Shown piece after piece: positions 1 through 13,600 of a stretch of DNA of 64,000 nt (position 1 is the stretch's first letter; the number at the start of each line of letters is the position of its first letter). The notes below the pieces were generated by a model. That model had not been told where the DNA came from, ran no database searches, and saw only the letters and a program-made list of their open reading frames with translations. The DNA lies in contig JYIP02000001.1 in the NCBI GenBank assembly GCA_001051155.2, positions 3,100,001 to 3,164,000 of the forward strand, written 5' to 3'. Origin of the DNA: Chrysoporthe austroafricana (Eukaryota; Ascomycota; Sordariomycetes; Diaporthales; Cryphonectriaceae). The position numbers and the translations under genes were made by a program.

Positions 1-1708
1 TATAATAGTATCTTAAAATATTAATTCAATTCAGGAAAATGCAAATTCTAGCAGAAAAACCGAAATAATATAGCTTATTCAAATACGATATATGCTAAAC
101 TTATAGAATTGAATACCTTTATACGGGAATCGCATAAAGGAATTATTTGCTATAATTGTGGCAAAAAAGGTTATATTGTATGCAATTACTATTAGGAAAA
201 GAAAAAATGAAATTAGAAATTAATTCCGGAAAGATAAGTTAATATCGCTTAATAATAGAAACTTAATTAGCTGGATAATAATATCCTATTGGAATAAGCA
301 GCGAACTTTAGCTATAATAATATAAGCTGAATAGCTTATTATTAAGACTATTGCTTATTGCATTTCTCGGCAAAAAAAGGTTTAAAATAATTTATATACA
401 AATTTAAAAAATAAAAGCAATTCGCTATAAAAAGAAAAGGCTTTATTTATAATGCGGCTATAAATAGCAATAATTCTAACTATTTAAGCAACCCTTTAGA
501 CGCTAAGGAAGAAAACTTAAAAAAGTTTTTTCTAAATTATTATTTCGATTAATAATAAAATACGATAGTAAAGAACGAAATAAGCATTTAATAAATAAGC
601 ATACTTATATTTAGCGCTATATTTGAAGAAATAATATTGCAAAATAAATAGCTAGATAACTTATTACCCTTTATGCCCGAAAAAAAACTTAATACGGAAA
701 TAAAAGAAATAATTATTTAATATGCAAAATAAGAACGGTTAAAACAAAATAGCTGGATATCCAAATATACGAAAGTTAAGCATTTTATTTACAGGCTTAT
801 ATTATAAGAACTCTTTTAAAGTATTCCGTTCCAGAATAATAAATATAAACTTTAAGAAAATAAAAGGATTAATTACTTATACTTTTATTATTATAAACTT
901 GCTTAAATATGCTATATTTATTATAATTGCTAGATATACTTTAATAAGAAAATTAAATATAATTAATTTCTTATTAAAGAATAGGATTAATTAATTTAAC
1001 CTATTATAAAATCCCGAAAAAAATATAGAAAAGTCTTGCATATTAAGAATAATAATACTTATATTAAATTACTTAATAATTGTTTATAGAAATGCGTTTA
1101 AAGAAAAACGATATAAGAATAATGCTATATTATAGCATGCTTTATTTATATATAAAATAAAGCTAAAAAATAGCATCGATTATAAAAAGCTAAAAAGGCA
1201 AAGCAGTATAGCTAAAGCTAAGTATGAAAACTAGCAAAGCAAATAGCGAAAAAAGCTTAAAATACTTTAAAAGAGAAAGATTGCTTATAATAAGATAATA
1301 GCCGATCAGGATTATAAAATCCTTATACGCAATTATAGAAGAAAACGAGAAATATATTATATTAAATATATATATTAACGGGTAACGATATAGCGTACTT
1401 TTGAATAGCGGCGTATAAAGAAATTTTATTTTGCCAGAAATCGTTAATAAGGAACGAATCCTTTAAATGCAAAAGAAAAATCTTTATAAACTCAATATTA
1501 TAGAAAGAAAAGCGGTTATATATAACTTTAGAATAATCGATATAAAAACTAATTACTTACTTATTTCGATTTAAAGCTTTATAACAAAAATTACTTTCGA
1601 TATTACAAATATAATATAATACGAATTGATTTTAAGAATATTTTAGCTTAAAAAGTATAATTTTCGAATCGATTAAACTATTGGCCAGATTTTATAAGAA
1701 TAAGCTAT
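1..1708 (+). mobile_element. Family B chromovirus copy B0, left fragment
   Basis: Internal part of a family-B Ty3/Gypsy element, collinear with about 26,340-27,940 of the complete copy B2. It is the outermost layer of the nest. It is interrupted after GCTAT (1704-1708) by copy A1 and resumes at 57868 with the same five bases, so 1709-57867 is an insertion. Its 5' LTR and the start of gag lie left of the window. It is heavily RIP-mutated: almost every Gln codon reads TAA or TAG. Confidence 0.9.
1..1708 (+). pseudogene. Broken gag C-terminus and protease of B0
   Basis: Carries the end of Gag and the start of Pro-Pol of a chromovirus. A retroviral-type zinc knuckle is readable at 148-189: TGC TAT AAT TGT GGC starts the C-x2-C part, the His codon is now TAT and the last Cys codon TAC, both as expected from RIP. 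The aspartic protease motif is at about 1401-1420, read as L-N-S-G-V-Q with Asn in place of the catalytic Asp. The knuckle and the protease lie in different frames (1250 nt apart, remainder 2), the same offset as in B1 and B2. Many in-frame TAA/TAG make it non-functional. Family assignment is firm; the exact gag end cannot be fixed. Confidence 0.85.
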
Positions 1709-1915
1709 TAATAACAAAACCTATAAACGAGGTAAATTCGTAATGGATTCGCTTGGTAAATTTATAATAAATCCCTTAATAAATACGCAATAAATTCACT
1801 AGGTAAATGCTATACCCTTACCGGAAAGCCTATATAATGCCCTGATAAGCTTTAGCGTAATTTACTTTTTTGGAAAAACTATATTTCATAATATATTTCA
1901 GTACGTTTATTATTA
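1709..1915 (+). repeat. 5' LTR of A1
   Basis: Family-A LTR. It begins TAATAAC (RIP form of TGATRGC) and ends TTATTATTA (RIP form of CTATCA). The same 207-208 bp unit occurs at 7574, 10163, 20613, 36024, 38641 (minus), 49090 (minus), 57661 and 59062 (minus). Confidence 0.92.
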
Positions 1916-1917
1916 AT

Positions 1918-1929
1918 TGGTAGCTACGC
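1918..1929 (+). other. Primer-binding site of A1
   Basis: TGGTAGCTACGC begins two bases after the LTR end and starts with TGG, the complement of a tRNA 3' CCA end. It is the least mutated PBS copy here; others read TAGTAGCTACGC or TAATAGCTATGC after RIP. I cannot name the tRNA from this alone. Confidence 0.7.
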
Positions 1930-1969
1930 TTTATACGCCTTTGCTGCATAATCGGATTTCGATTATAAG

Positions 1970-2113
1970 CTTTATAGAATAACGGTTCTTATAAAAGTAT
2001 CGGTCCTATAAGATAATAGCCTCTGTAAAAGTATCGGCTCTATAAAGTATCGGCTCCTGTAAGAATATCGGTTTTGTAAGATATCGGCCTCTATAAAAAT
2101 AGCGCTTTTATAA
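1970..2113 (+). repeat. Tandem repeat in the 5' leader of A1
   Basis: Roughly eight imperfect units of 16-19 bp built on a core like TATAAAAGTATCGGC, each with a CTTATAAG-like stretch next to ATCGG. The array sits between the primer-binding site and gag, and recurs at the same place in every family-A 5' end (7846-7985, 10420-10578, and 48880-49045 on the minus strand). It belongs to the element. Its role is unknown; promoter, enhancer or RNA-packaging functions are only guesses. Confidence 0.75.
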
Positions 2114-2156
2114 GAGATATTACAATTATTTATCGATAATTTATTGTCAATTTATT

Positions 2157-5100
2157 ATAGCAATTACTGGCAATAACGTTTTACTATTACGGCTTATCGA
2201 TTATATCGAAATCAAATATCCTGCCCAAATATATAAGTTTATATAAGCTTTAAACGATTCTGAAAAGAAAGATTGGGTTATATCGGATATTAAGATTTTT
2301 TTCGAAATCGTATGTATTTTTATTAACTGGAAATTTTTAGCTAATCGATACGAAAAAACGAAATAGAATTCCAGGGAAATTAATGCATTTTTATAAAAAG
2401 TAAAGGCATAAGTAATTAAGCAAGGATAGCCTTTATTATTTAAATGCTAGATTCAAGAAAAAAGAAAGTCGAATTTCGATAAGAATCTATTTTAATAAAT
2501 AGGAAAGAATAATATATTTTAGGAAAATTTCTCTAAATATTGCAAATTTCAATAGCTTGCCGAAATAATAATAGAAAAAGAATAATGATAAGTATTTATA
2601 GAAATAAACGAAAGCGAAAATACTTTTCGACTTAATAACCCGGAAAATCTATTAGAAAAATTAACTTAATAATAATCTATCGAAAATCGAAAGCATTATA
2701 TATTTGAATATACTAATATTAATAGCGGAATTAAATATATTTATTTATTATAATATTTAACCGAAAACTTAAATCTCAAATTTATTAATAAATCTAAGAA
2801 TTTTTCAATTATAATAAGAAAAATAGATAAAAACAAAAGAAAATAATTAGTTCTAGAAAATAAACGCATTTCTTTTTTCTTAATAGGAACTTAGAATCGG
2901 AATATTTCCAAATAAAATTCTATTATAATTATTCCGGCTAATTTTATAAACTTTATAGCAAAAAGCATATTAATGCCCTAATCAAGTTTATCGGATTATT
3001 TGCAATTCTTTAAGAAAGAAAATTATAAGGAAAAAAAACTGGATAAAAGAAAATCGGATAATCTTATTACTATCTTTCAGAAATACTTAACCCTTTCTTT
3101 CCCAATTATTAACTTATTGAACTAGTTTTTATAGCAATCCAAAATGAAAGCAATCTATTAAAACGGCTTTATTTCGGAAAAAGCAATACGCATTGGGTTT
3201 AAGAAAATATTCCGATTGCAATAAGCTTTCAATATACAAGCGCCTTAATCGGAACTTACTAAAGAACCCTTTCCCATTTCGGCCGTGAAATATTATGCTA
3301 GCAATAAATATCGCTTTACTAGACTAGCATTTCTTAATATTAAGGAATATATCTGGCAAATATTTATATTAAAGGCAGGAAATTAACCAGATTAAAGATT
3401 ATTTTCGGGTTTCGAATTAGATATTGAAATTAACCTTAATTTCCAAAAAGAACTAATTAATAAGCTAAATAAATTACCGGATCTATCGAATTCTAGCAAT
3501 AATAAAAGCAATAATTCTCGAAACTTATTATTTAGCTATAAGCAACTTAAAGATTTCCGAACTTATCGACTTAATTTACTTAAACTTATAGCATTGCTTA
3601 TTAATATTAATAAGGAATTTAAAGATATAATTATAAAGCAATTCCGATTTTATAAGAACTGGAATAATTACGCTAATTTAATAATTATATTTATTATAAA
3701 TAGCAAAATTATTATTTGGAAAGACTTTTAAACTTTTATAAATTAATATAAGATATATATAGCTAAAAATGCAAAACGCGCTAAATATTTCAGCTTTTAT
3801 TTATTCGCTTGCTTAATTAGAATAGCATATATTTAATTCTATTTTATATTATTCCTTTAAAAGCATAAGAACTTTACTTTGCGTAAATATAATTGGAATT
3901 AATAGAAGAAATAATTAAAAAGAGATTTTTCTATATTGCAGAAAATCGCAAAAGATTTGTTAAACGCTTAATAATATTCCAAGAAAAACGTACGAAATAA
4001 CCGCAATATTCTGGAATTTATTTATTATATTTATCAATTTATTAAGCTAGCCGAATACTCAAATTCGTATTTAGCCAGAAATATTTAGAATCGGATTAAT
4101 AAAGAATTAATAGCTAAATATTTCGATAGATTTAATCAAAATAAAAATACGAAAGATTTCGAAAAACGTTTTAAGGCAAAACAAGAAATATAATATATCT
4201 TTAAATCAGACCGTATAATAAGATTATCTCGTAAACTCGCGCAATCGATACGGAAAATTATATAATTAGCTGCTAATTTTCCTAATATTAATATTTACTT
4301 CTTAATTAATATATTCCCAGGACGCTTTAGAAAATTTAAGCCTTAAAGATTTGAATATTTATCTTGCTTAATAAAGATATTTAATTAGCTAAATTTATCC
4401 AAAAGTACTGGATATATTCCGGAATACGAATTCTGAAAGCTTTTATTAGAATAATAGCGAAAGCTAATAAATATTCGAAATTAATTACGGGAACGAATAG
4501 CCAAATAATAAAATATCTTTAATATAGCCAAAAAGATATTAACCAATATTATAAATAATAATAGAAATTTAATTTCAAAAAACCGAAACTTCCAACCGTG
4601 CTTTTACTATCAATTCGTACGAAAAGATATTAAAAAACGTTTTATCTAATTAACCCTAGCAAATTTCAATATCGATAATGGAAAATTGCAATATAATTCA
4701 AATAAAAAGGATAAGCTAGCTCGAAAAGGTTATTTTCTTATAAATAACGATCTATTTATAGCGGATAGCGATAAATACGATAAAGAAACCGAAAATAACG
4801 AAAACCTATAGAGATAAGAAAACAAGTTGGAAGAATAAGCTAATAAGGAAAATATAATAATCGAGAACGATATCTGGATTTTTCGAGCCGAAAAAGCAAA
4901 ATTATTAGTAAACGAAAGCATATTCCATATCAAATACCTTATATAACCATCCAATTAGCTATAGAATTTTCCCAAAATCGATATATAGAAAAGAGAAATT
5001 TTGGGATATAATATTTCTATATCTATAATCAAGCCTTATTAAAGCAGCAGCTATACGTATATAAGAGCTATAGCTAGAATATATCCGAATAAGCCGGATA

Positions 5101-5600
5101 TAGAAATCTATATTAATATAAGCGCTAATTATTATATTATTGCTAAAGAATTGTTAATACAATTCCTTAAAGCGAAAATAAATTAAAATGTAAAAGCCAA
5201 GCTTAGAAACGTAAGCTAGTCGTTAGCAAAAGGCTAGGCTGAATTCGACTTGTATTTTTAAAGCAATAAGTACGGCTACTTATTTATATTTCGTATTCGA
5301 ATAAAAGCTTAAGTATTAAATCGACTAGAAATAAGCATTCTATTAAAATAAGAATATAATATTCTTTACAAACTGAATATTCTAAATTCAGAATTGTTTA
5401 TACGATTTGGTTATTTTAGTAATATTATAGCGAAAATAAAAATATTTGCCCGAATGCTAATACGATCCCGGCAAGCAAAAGCTATAACTATTATAATAAT
5501 GCTATTTAAATCTTATAAGCTAATTCCTATTAATATTAAGCGAATCCCAAAAACGTAATTTTTTTATTCAAGCCGAAATAGAAAAAATAGATAAATTGCT
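2157..5600 (+). pseudogene. Broken gag-protease of A1
   Basis: One frame can be followed from an ATA GCA ATT ACT context at 2157 (the likely start, ATG changed to ATA) to the protease. The Gag part is unusually long, about 980 codons before the protease motif, rich in Lys, Asn and Phe, and I saw no zinc knuckle. The protease motif is at about 5100-5130, read I-N-I-S-A-N, corresponding to D-T-G-A-N once ACA-to-ATA and GGT-to-AGT changes are allowed for. The distance from the start to this motif (2949 nt) is identical in A1, A2 and A4. Many in-frame TAA/TAG make it a pseudogene. The boundary with pol is approximate because the frame changes. Confidence 0.8.
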
Positions 5601-7573
5601 TAATAGGCTATTAAACCAAAAAGGTCTTAATAATAAATTAAGCAGTAACCTTTTTAAAAATCCAGAAAAACTAATTTTTAAAGATAATCGAATTATTCCA
5701 GACGGATTATATAACCCCGTTAGCGAATTATAATAATTACTATTATATTGCGCAATAATACTTCTTTTAACGAATCAAAAACGGGTTATAGCTTTTAAGA
5801 AAGCTAAATTCAGATTAATTGTTATTTATTAAGCATATTTTCTAACAAATTGCGAAAATTATTAGAAAATAGCTAGAAAAGTACCGATTCTTAAATATAG
5901 AAACCTTTAAAATAAAAGATTATTTCGAAAATAATAATAAATTAAGGATTCGAAAAAATAAAGCTATTAAAGAATCGGAAATTGATTTTAATATATATAT
6001 TTGCAAGCATTTACCGGAATTTCTCTATAAAATTATAGAATTAATACGGGTATACGCTAAAGTTTTCAAAAATATAAATCCCGTTAATATGCTAATCGAT
6101 TAATAAATAAAAGTCGATTTAATCGAAAAATAGTAAAACCAGAAAATAGGATAAAAGCTATATTATTTAAATAAAGAAAACTAAAAGGTAATTAATAAAA
6201 TTTTAAATAAGTTATATTAATAAAGTTGAGCTGAATAAGTTATAAATATAATGCTATTCGGTTTATTAATTTTTATAATTTGAAAGAATATAAATAGCTA
6301 GAAAAAAAGATATATAATAATTGATTTATGCATTTTGAATAAAGTTTCAATCCCTAATACTTATTCCTTATTATTATAATAAAAGATTATTAAATAGCTA
6401 AAAGGAAAAATATATATTATAATAATAGATATATAGCAATTTTTCTATTAATTCCTAATATATCCAAATTATAAAAACCGATTTACCGTTATTAATTATT
6501 ATAATTAAGAAAAAATAAAAGTTTTATTTATAAGATTTCGAAATTCATTATTCTATATTCAGTATTTTATAGATTAATTCTTATAATTATATTACAAGTT
6601 TGCTTCCGCTTTTATAAATAATATCGTTATCTATTCAATTACAGAATAAAATTACTTGCAATATTTATAAACTATTTTCTTACTATTTTTACGCAAAAAT
6701 ATTTTATTAATTGGATTTAAATCGTTTCTTAGATATCTTTCAGTCCAGATCTTAAGATTCAAAATGGACGGATTCGGAATTTCCAATATAAAATACCGGA
6801 TATAAGCTATTTGCAACCTGGAATTCCCTAAAATATTCTAGCAATTAAAAAGGTTTATTGGATTTATAGAATATTTACGCTATTTAATTCCTAAATATAA
6901 TTATAAAATCAATCTATTTCAGAAAAGGAAAATTAGAATATTAAGCGAGGCTTGCTAATCGAACCGTTTACCTTTAAGTATAAAATAGCGAAATTATACT
7001 ATATAAGTTATTTTCAATTTAATACCAGATAAAGTTAATAGTTTTTATAATCTCAAAATAGCTTTAAAAGCTAAAAATGCTTTATTTTATTATATTTTAA
7101 ATAAATTTCTTTTTATTTAGCTAAATATATTTAAAGAAATAAGGTTTTTAAGCGTTATTTTCCAATTAGCAAACGATTATATATAAAACGGAATATTGCT
7201 AATAACAAGTATAGCTATATAACCAATCCTTTATTTAAGCAAGATAATTAATAAAGCAGAACGAAAGTACTGGCTTATAAAGCTAAAAGTAGCTTATTTG
7301 ATATAGCTAATATAAAAATTGCAAACGATAATAGAATCGAACTAAATTAAGCTAATTTATATCCTTATTAATTATATAATAATAGTTAATATTATTTATT
7401 CGTTATTTATAAATACGGTAAATAAAATTAAAGTAAATGTATAATTAATTCTCGTTTCGGAATACTTAAGCCAATTCGATTTGAAAGTATATTATATATT
7501 AAGAAAGTCGAACGTTTTTGCAAATGCTATATCAAAATTACTATTTACCCAAAAACTTATTAATAATGAAAGT
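5600..7573 (+). pseudogene. Broken RT-RNase H of A1, cut by A3
   Basis: The polymerase frame starts after the protease, offset by -1. The reverse transcriptase palm is recognisable at about 6600-6640 as A-S-A-F-I-N-N-I-V-I-Y-S, where the family has Asp-Asp; it is followed by the thumb/connection motif L-R-Y-L-I-P-K-Y (about 6873-6900) and by an RNase H-like stretch to about 7540. It ends where A3 integrated (AAAGT, 7569-7573). The next bases of this gene are the inverted sliver 38579-38640 and then 54296 onward. Stops from RIP occur throughout. Confidence 0.82.
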
Positions 7574-7780
7574 TAATGGCAAAACCTATAAACGAAGTAA
7601 ATTCGTAATGAATTCGCCTGGTAAATTTATAGTAAATCCCTTAATAAATACGCAATAAATTTACTAAGTAAATGCTATACCTTTACCGGAAGGCTTATAT
7701 AATGCTTTAATAAGCTTTAGCATAATTTACTTTCTTGGAAAAACTATGCTTCATAATATATTTCAGTATATTTACTATCA
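7574..7780 (+). repeat. 5' LTR of A3
   Basis: 207 bp family-A LTR, TAATGGC...CTATCA; this copy keeps the terminal CA. The primer-binding site follows at 7783-7794 (TAATAGCTATGC, RIP form of TGGTAGCTACGC). Confidence 0.92.
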
Positions 7781-7845
7781 ATTAATAGCTATGCTTTATA
7801 CGCTTTTGCTACGTAATCGGATTTCGATTATCGGCTTTGTAAAGC

Positions 7846-7985
7846 AATAGCTCTTATAAGAATATCGGTCTTATAAAATAACAGCTTCTATAAAAGTATC
7901 GGCTCTATAAAGTATCGGTTCTTATAAGAGTATCGATTTTATAAGATATCGGTTTCTATAAAAATAGCATTCTTATAAGAGATAT
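7846..7985 (+). repeat. Tandem repeat in the 5' leader of A3
   Basis: Same array of 16-19 bp ATCGG-containing units as in A1, at the equivalent place between PBS and gag. Confidence 0.72.
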
Positions 7986-8021
7986 TATAATTATTTATCG
8001 ATAATTTATTGCCAATTTACT

Positions 8022-10162
8022 ATAATAATTACTAGCAATAACGTTTTATTACTGCAGCCTATCAATTATATCGAGATTAAGTATTTTGCCCAAGTATATA
8101 AATTTATATAAGCTTTGAATGACCCTGAAAAGAAGGATTAAGTTATATCGGATATTAAGATCTTTCTCAAAATCGCATACGTTTTTATCGATTAAAAACT
8201 TTTGGCCGATCGATACGAAAAGGCAAAGCAAAACCCTAAAGAAACCAATATACTTTTGCAGAAAGCAAAGGTATAAGTAATTAAGTAAAGATAGCCTTTA
8301 TTGCCTAAATGCTAGATTTAAAAGGGGAAAAAGTCGAATTTCGATAAGAATTTATTTTAGTAAATAGGAAAGAATAATATATTCTGGAAAGATTTTTCCA
8401 AATATCGCAAATTTCGATAGCTTGCTAAAGCGATAACGGAAAAAGAGCGATAATAAATATTTATAGAAATAAACGAGAACGAAAATACTTTTCGATTTAA
8501 TAACCCGGAAGATCTATTAAAAGAATTAGCTTAATAATAATTTATCGAAAATTGAAAATATTATATATTTGAATATATTAATATTAATAGCGGAATTAAG
8601 TATATTTATTTATTACGATATTCGACTGAAAATTTAAATTCCAGATTTATTAATAAATCCGGGAATTTTTCAGCTATAATAAGAAAAATAGATAAAAGCA
8701 AAAGAAAATAACTAGTTCCAGAAAATAAGCATATTTCTTTCTTCCTAACGGGAACCCAGAATCGGAATGCTTTTAAACAAAATTCTATTATAGCTATCCC
8801 GGCTAACCTTATAAATTTTATAATAAAAAGTATGCTAATACTCTAATCGGGTTTATCGGATTATTTGCAGCTTTTCGGAAAAGAAAATTATAAAGAAAAA
8901 AGACTAAATAAAGGAAAATCGGATAATTGTATTACTATCTTTCAGAAATATTTAATCCTTCCTTTTCTAATTACTAGCCTATTGGATTAGTTTTTGCAGT
9001 AATTCGAAATAAAAGCAATTTACTAAAACGGCTTTATTTCGGAAAAAGCAATATATATTAGGTTTAAGAAAATATTCCGATTATAATAAGCTTTCAATAT
9101 GCAAGCGCTTCAATCGGAATTTATTAAAGAACCCTTTCCCGTTTCGGCTGCGAAATATTATGCTAACGATAAATATCGCTTTATTAAACTAGCATTTCCT
9201 AATATTAAAGAACGCATCCAGCAAATATTTATATTAAAGGTAGGAAGTTAATTAGATTAAAAATTATTCTCAGGCCTTAAGCTAGATATTAAAGTTAACT
9301 TTAATCTTTAAGAAAAACTAATCGGTAAGCCAAATAGATTACCGGATCTATCGGATTTTAGTAATAGCGAAAGCAATAATTCTCGAAATTTATTATTCGG
9401 CTATAAATAACCTAAAAATTCCCGAGTATATCGATCTAATTTACTTAAACCTATAGCATTGCCTATTAATATTAATAAAGAATTTAAAAATACGGTTATA
9501 AAGCAATTCCGACTTTATAAAAATTGAAATAATTATACTAATTTAATAATCGTATTCATTATAAATAGCAAAATTACTATCTAGAAAAACTTTTAAGCCT
9601 TTATAAATCGGTATAAGATATATATAGCTAGAAATACAGAATGCGCTAAATATTTTAGCTTCTATTTATTCGCTTACTTAATTAAAATAATATATACTTG
9701 GTTCTATTCTATATTATTTTCTTAAAAGCGTAAGGATTTTATTTTATATAAATATAATTGGAATTAATAAAAGAAATAATTAAAAAGAAATTTCTTTATA
9801 TTGCAAAAAACCGCAAAGGACTTATTAAATGCTTAATAATATTCCAGGAAAGATATACGAAATAATTGCAATATTCTAAAATTTATTTATTATATCTATC
9901 AATTTATTAAGCTAACCGAATATCCAAATTCGTATTTAGCTAGAAATATTTAAAATCGGATCGATAAAGAATTAATAGCTAGATATTTCGATAAACTTGG
10001 TCGAAATGAAAATGCGAAAGATTTTGAAAAATATCTCAAAGCGAAATAAGAGATATAGCATATCCTCGAATCAGACTGTATAATAAGATTATTTCGTAAA
10101 CCCGCGTAACCGATACAGAAAGTTATATAATCGGCTGCTAATTTTTCCAATATTAATATTTA
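8022..10162 (+). pseudogene. Broken gag of A3, first part
   Basis: Collinear with gag of A1 (from 2157) and A2 (from 10612). The likely start is the ATA at 8022, RIP form of ATG. The frame is broken by many TAA/TAG. It stops at ATTTA (10158-10162), where A2 is inserted; the same gene resumes at 20821. It encodes the N-terminal two thirds or so of the long Gag. No catalytic motif is present in this part. Confidence 0.8.
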
Positions 10163-10370
10163 TAATAGCAAAACTTATAGACGAAGTAAATTCGTAATGG
10201 ATTCGCTTAATAAATCTATAATAAATCCTTTAATAAATACGCAATGAATTTATTAAATAAATGCTATACTTTTACTAAGGGGCTTATATAATGCTTTAAT
10301 AAGCTTTTAGCATAATTTACTTTCTTGGAAAAAGTATGCTTTATAATATATTTTAATACGTTTATTATCA
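10163..10370 (+). repeat. 5' LTR of A2
   Basis: TAATAGC...TTATCA, 208 bp; pair of 20613-20820. Differences between the two that I read are transitions. Confidence 0.93.
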
Positions 10371-10419
10371 ATTAGTAGCTACGCTTTATACGATTTTGCT
10401 GCGTAATCGGGTTTCGATT

Positions 10420-10578
10420 ATCGGCTTTATAAAGTAATAGCTCTTATAAAAATATCGGTTTTGTAAAATAACGGTTTCTATAAAAATATCGGCTTTATAA
10501 AATATCGGTTCCTATAAAAATATCGGTCCTATAGGATATTGGCTTTTATAAAAATAGCATTCTTATAAGAAATATTAT
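10420..10578 (+). repeat. Tandem repeat in the 5' leader of A2
   Basis: Imperfect 16-19 bp units of the ATCGG...TATAAAA type, as in A1 and A3, downstream of the primer-binding site TAGTAGCTACGC (10373-10384). Confidence 0.72.
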
Positions 10579-10611
10579 AATTATTTATCGACAATTCATT
10601 ATTAATTTACT

Positions 10612-13600
10612 ATAGCAATTACTAGCAATAATATTTTATTATTGCAGCCTATCGATTATATCGAGATTAAGTATCCCGTTTAAGTATATAAGTTTATATA
10701 AGCTTTGAACGACTTTAAAAGGAAGAATTGGGTTATATCGAATATTAAGATTTTTCTCGAAATTGCATACGCTTTTATCGACTGGAAACTTTTGGCCGAT
10801 CGATATAAAAAGGCAAAGCAGAACCTTAAGGAAGCTAATATACTTTTGCAAAAAGCAAAGGCATAAATAGTTAAGCAAAGATAGCCTTTATTGCTTAAGC
10901 ATTAAATTTAAAAAGGAAGAAAGTCGAATTTCGATAAGAATCTATCTTAATAAATAGGAAAGAATAATACGTTCTGGGAAGATTTTTCCAAATATTGCAA
11001 ATTTCGATAGCTTGCCGAAACGATAACGGAAGAAAAGCGATAATAAATGCTTATAGAAATAAATAAAAGCGAAAATACTTTTCGATTTAATAATTTAGAA
11101 AATTTATTAAAAAAATTAGCTTAATAATAGTTTATCGAAAATCGAAAGCATTATATGCTTGAATATATTAATATTAATAGCGGAATTAAATATATTTATT
11201 TATTATAATATTCGATCGAAAATTCAAATTCTAAATTTACTAATAAATCCGGGAATTTTTCAATTATAATAAGAAAAATAGATAAAAGCAAAAGAAAATA
11301 ACTAGTTCTAGAAAATAAGCATATTTCTTTCTTTCTAACGGAAACTTAAAATCGGAATACTTCTAAATAAAATTCCATTATAGCTATCCCAGCTAACCTT
11401 ATAAACTTTATAGCAAAAAGTATACTAATGCTTTAATCGAGTTTATCGGATTATTTGCAGCTTTTCGAAAAAGAAAATTATAAGGAAAAAAAATTAAATA
11501 AAGGAAAATCGGATAATTGCATTACTATTTTTTAAAAATACTCAACCTTTCTTTTCCCAATTACTAGCCTATTAGATTAGTTTTTGCAGCAACTTAATAT
11601 GAAAGCAATTTACCAAAACAGCTTTATTTCGGAAAGGGCAATATACATTAAGTTTAAGAAAATATTCCGATTGCAATAAACTTTCAATATGCAAGCGTTT
11701 CAATCGGAATCTATTAAAAAACCCTTTCCCGTTTTAGCTACGAAATACTATACTAATAACGGATATCGCTTTACTAGACTAGCATTTCCTAATACTAAAG
11801 AATATATTCGGCAAATATTTATATTAAGGGCAAGAAGTTAATTAGATTAAAGATTATTTTCGGGTTTCGAATTAAATATTAAAGTTAATCCTGATTTCCA
11901 AGAAAAACTAATTAATAAGCCAGATAAATTACTGGATTTATCGGATTTTAGCAATAATAAAAGCAATAGTTTTCGAAATTTATTATTTAGCTATAAGCAA
12001 CTTAAAAATTCCCGAGCTTATCGATTTAATTTACTTAAATTTATAGTATTGCCCGTTAATATTAATAGAGAATTTAAGGATATAATTATAAAGCAATTCC
12101 GATTTTATAAAAACTGGAATAATTATATTAATTTAATAATCGTATTTATTATAAATAGCAAAATTACTATTTAGAAAGATTTTTAAGCTTTTATAGACCA
12201 GTATAAGATATATATAGCCAGAAATGCAAAATGCGCTAAATATTTTAATTTCCATTTACTCGCTTGTTTAGCTAAAATAATATATATTTAATTCTATTTT
12301 ACGTTATCTTCTTAAAAGTATAAGGACTTTATTTTATATAAGCATAATTGGAATTAATAAAAGAAGTAATTGAGAAGAGATTTCTCTATATTGCGGAAAA
12401 TTGCAAAAGATTTGCTAAATGCTTAATAATATTCTAGGAAAAACGTACGAAATAATTGTAATATTCTGAAATTTACTTATTATATCTATCGATTTATTAA
12501 GCTAGCCGAATATTTAAATTCGTATTTAGCCAGAAATATTTAGGATCGGATCGATAAAGAATTAGTAATTAAATATTTCGATAAACCTGGTTAAAATAAA
12601 AATACGAAAGATTTCGAAAAATATTTCAAAACGAAATAAGAAATATAGCATATTTTCGAATCAGACCGCGTAATAAGACTATTTCGTAAACCCGCATAAC
12701 CGGTACGGAAAGTTATGCAATCGGCTGCCAATCTTCCCAATATTAATATTTATTTCCCAGCTAATATATTCCCAGGACGCTTTGGAAAATTCAGGCTTTA
12801 AGAATTTAAATATTTATCCTGCCCGATAAAGATATTTAATTAGCTAAATTTATCCAAAAGCATTGGATATATCCCGGAATACGAATTCCGAAAGCTTTTA
12901 CTAAAATAATAGCGAAAGCTAATAAATATTCGGAACTAATTATAAAAACGGATAGCCAAATAATAAAACGTTTTTAATATAGCCAGAAAGATATTAACCA
13001 ATATTATAAATAATAGCAAAAATTTAATTTCAAAAAACCGAAATTTCTAACCGTACTTTTACTATCGATTTATACGAAAAGATGCTAAAAGATATTTTAT
13101 CCAATTAACCTTAACAAATTTCAATATCAATAACGGAAAATTGCAATATAATCCAGATAAAAAGGATAAATTAGCTCGAAAAGGCTATTTCCTTATAAAC
13201 GATAATCTATTTATAGCGAATAGCAATAAATATAATAAAGAAACCGAAAATAGCGAAAACTTATAAAAGCAAGAAAACGAGTTAAAAGAATAAGCTAATA
13301 AAGAGAATATAATAATCGAGAATAATATCTAGATTTTTCGAACCGAAAAGGCAAAATTATCGATAAACGAAAGTATATTCTATATTAAATACCCTATATA
13401 ACTATCTAATTAGTTATAGAATTTTCTTAAAATCGATATATGGAAAGGAGAAATCTTGGAATATAATATTCTTATACTTACAATCAAGCCTTATTAGGGC
13501 AGCAGCTATATATATGCAAGAGCCGCAGCCAGAATATATTCGAATAGGCCGGATATAAAAGTCTGTATCGATATAAGCGCTAATCGTTATGCTATTGCCG

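Noticed and set aside
4730..4954. Recurrent minus-strand ORF (also at 21258-21482 and 46072-46275 in the other orientation)
   Set aside because: It recurs because it is opposite the same Gag segment of family A; the sense frame gives the Lys/Glu-rich Gag, and the antisense reading is a hydrophobic shadow without motifs.
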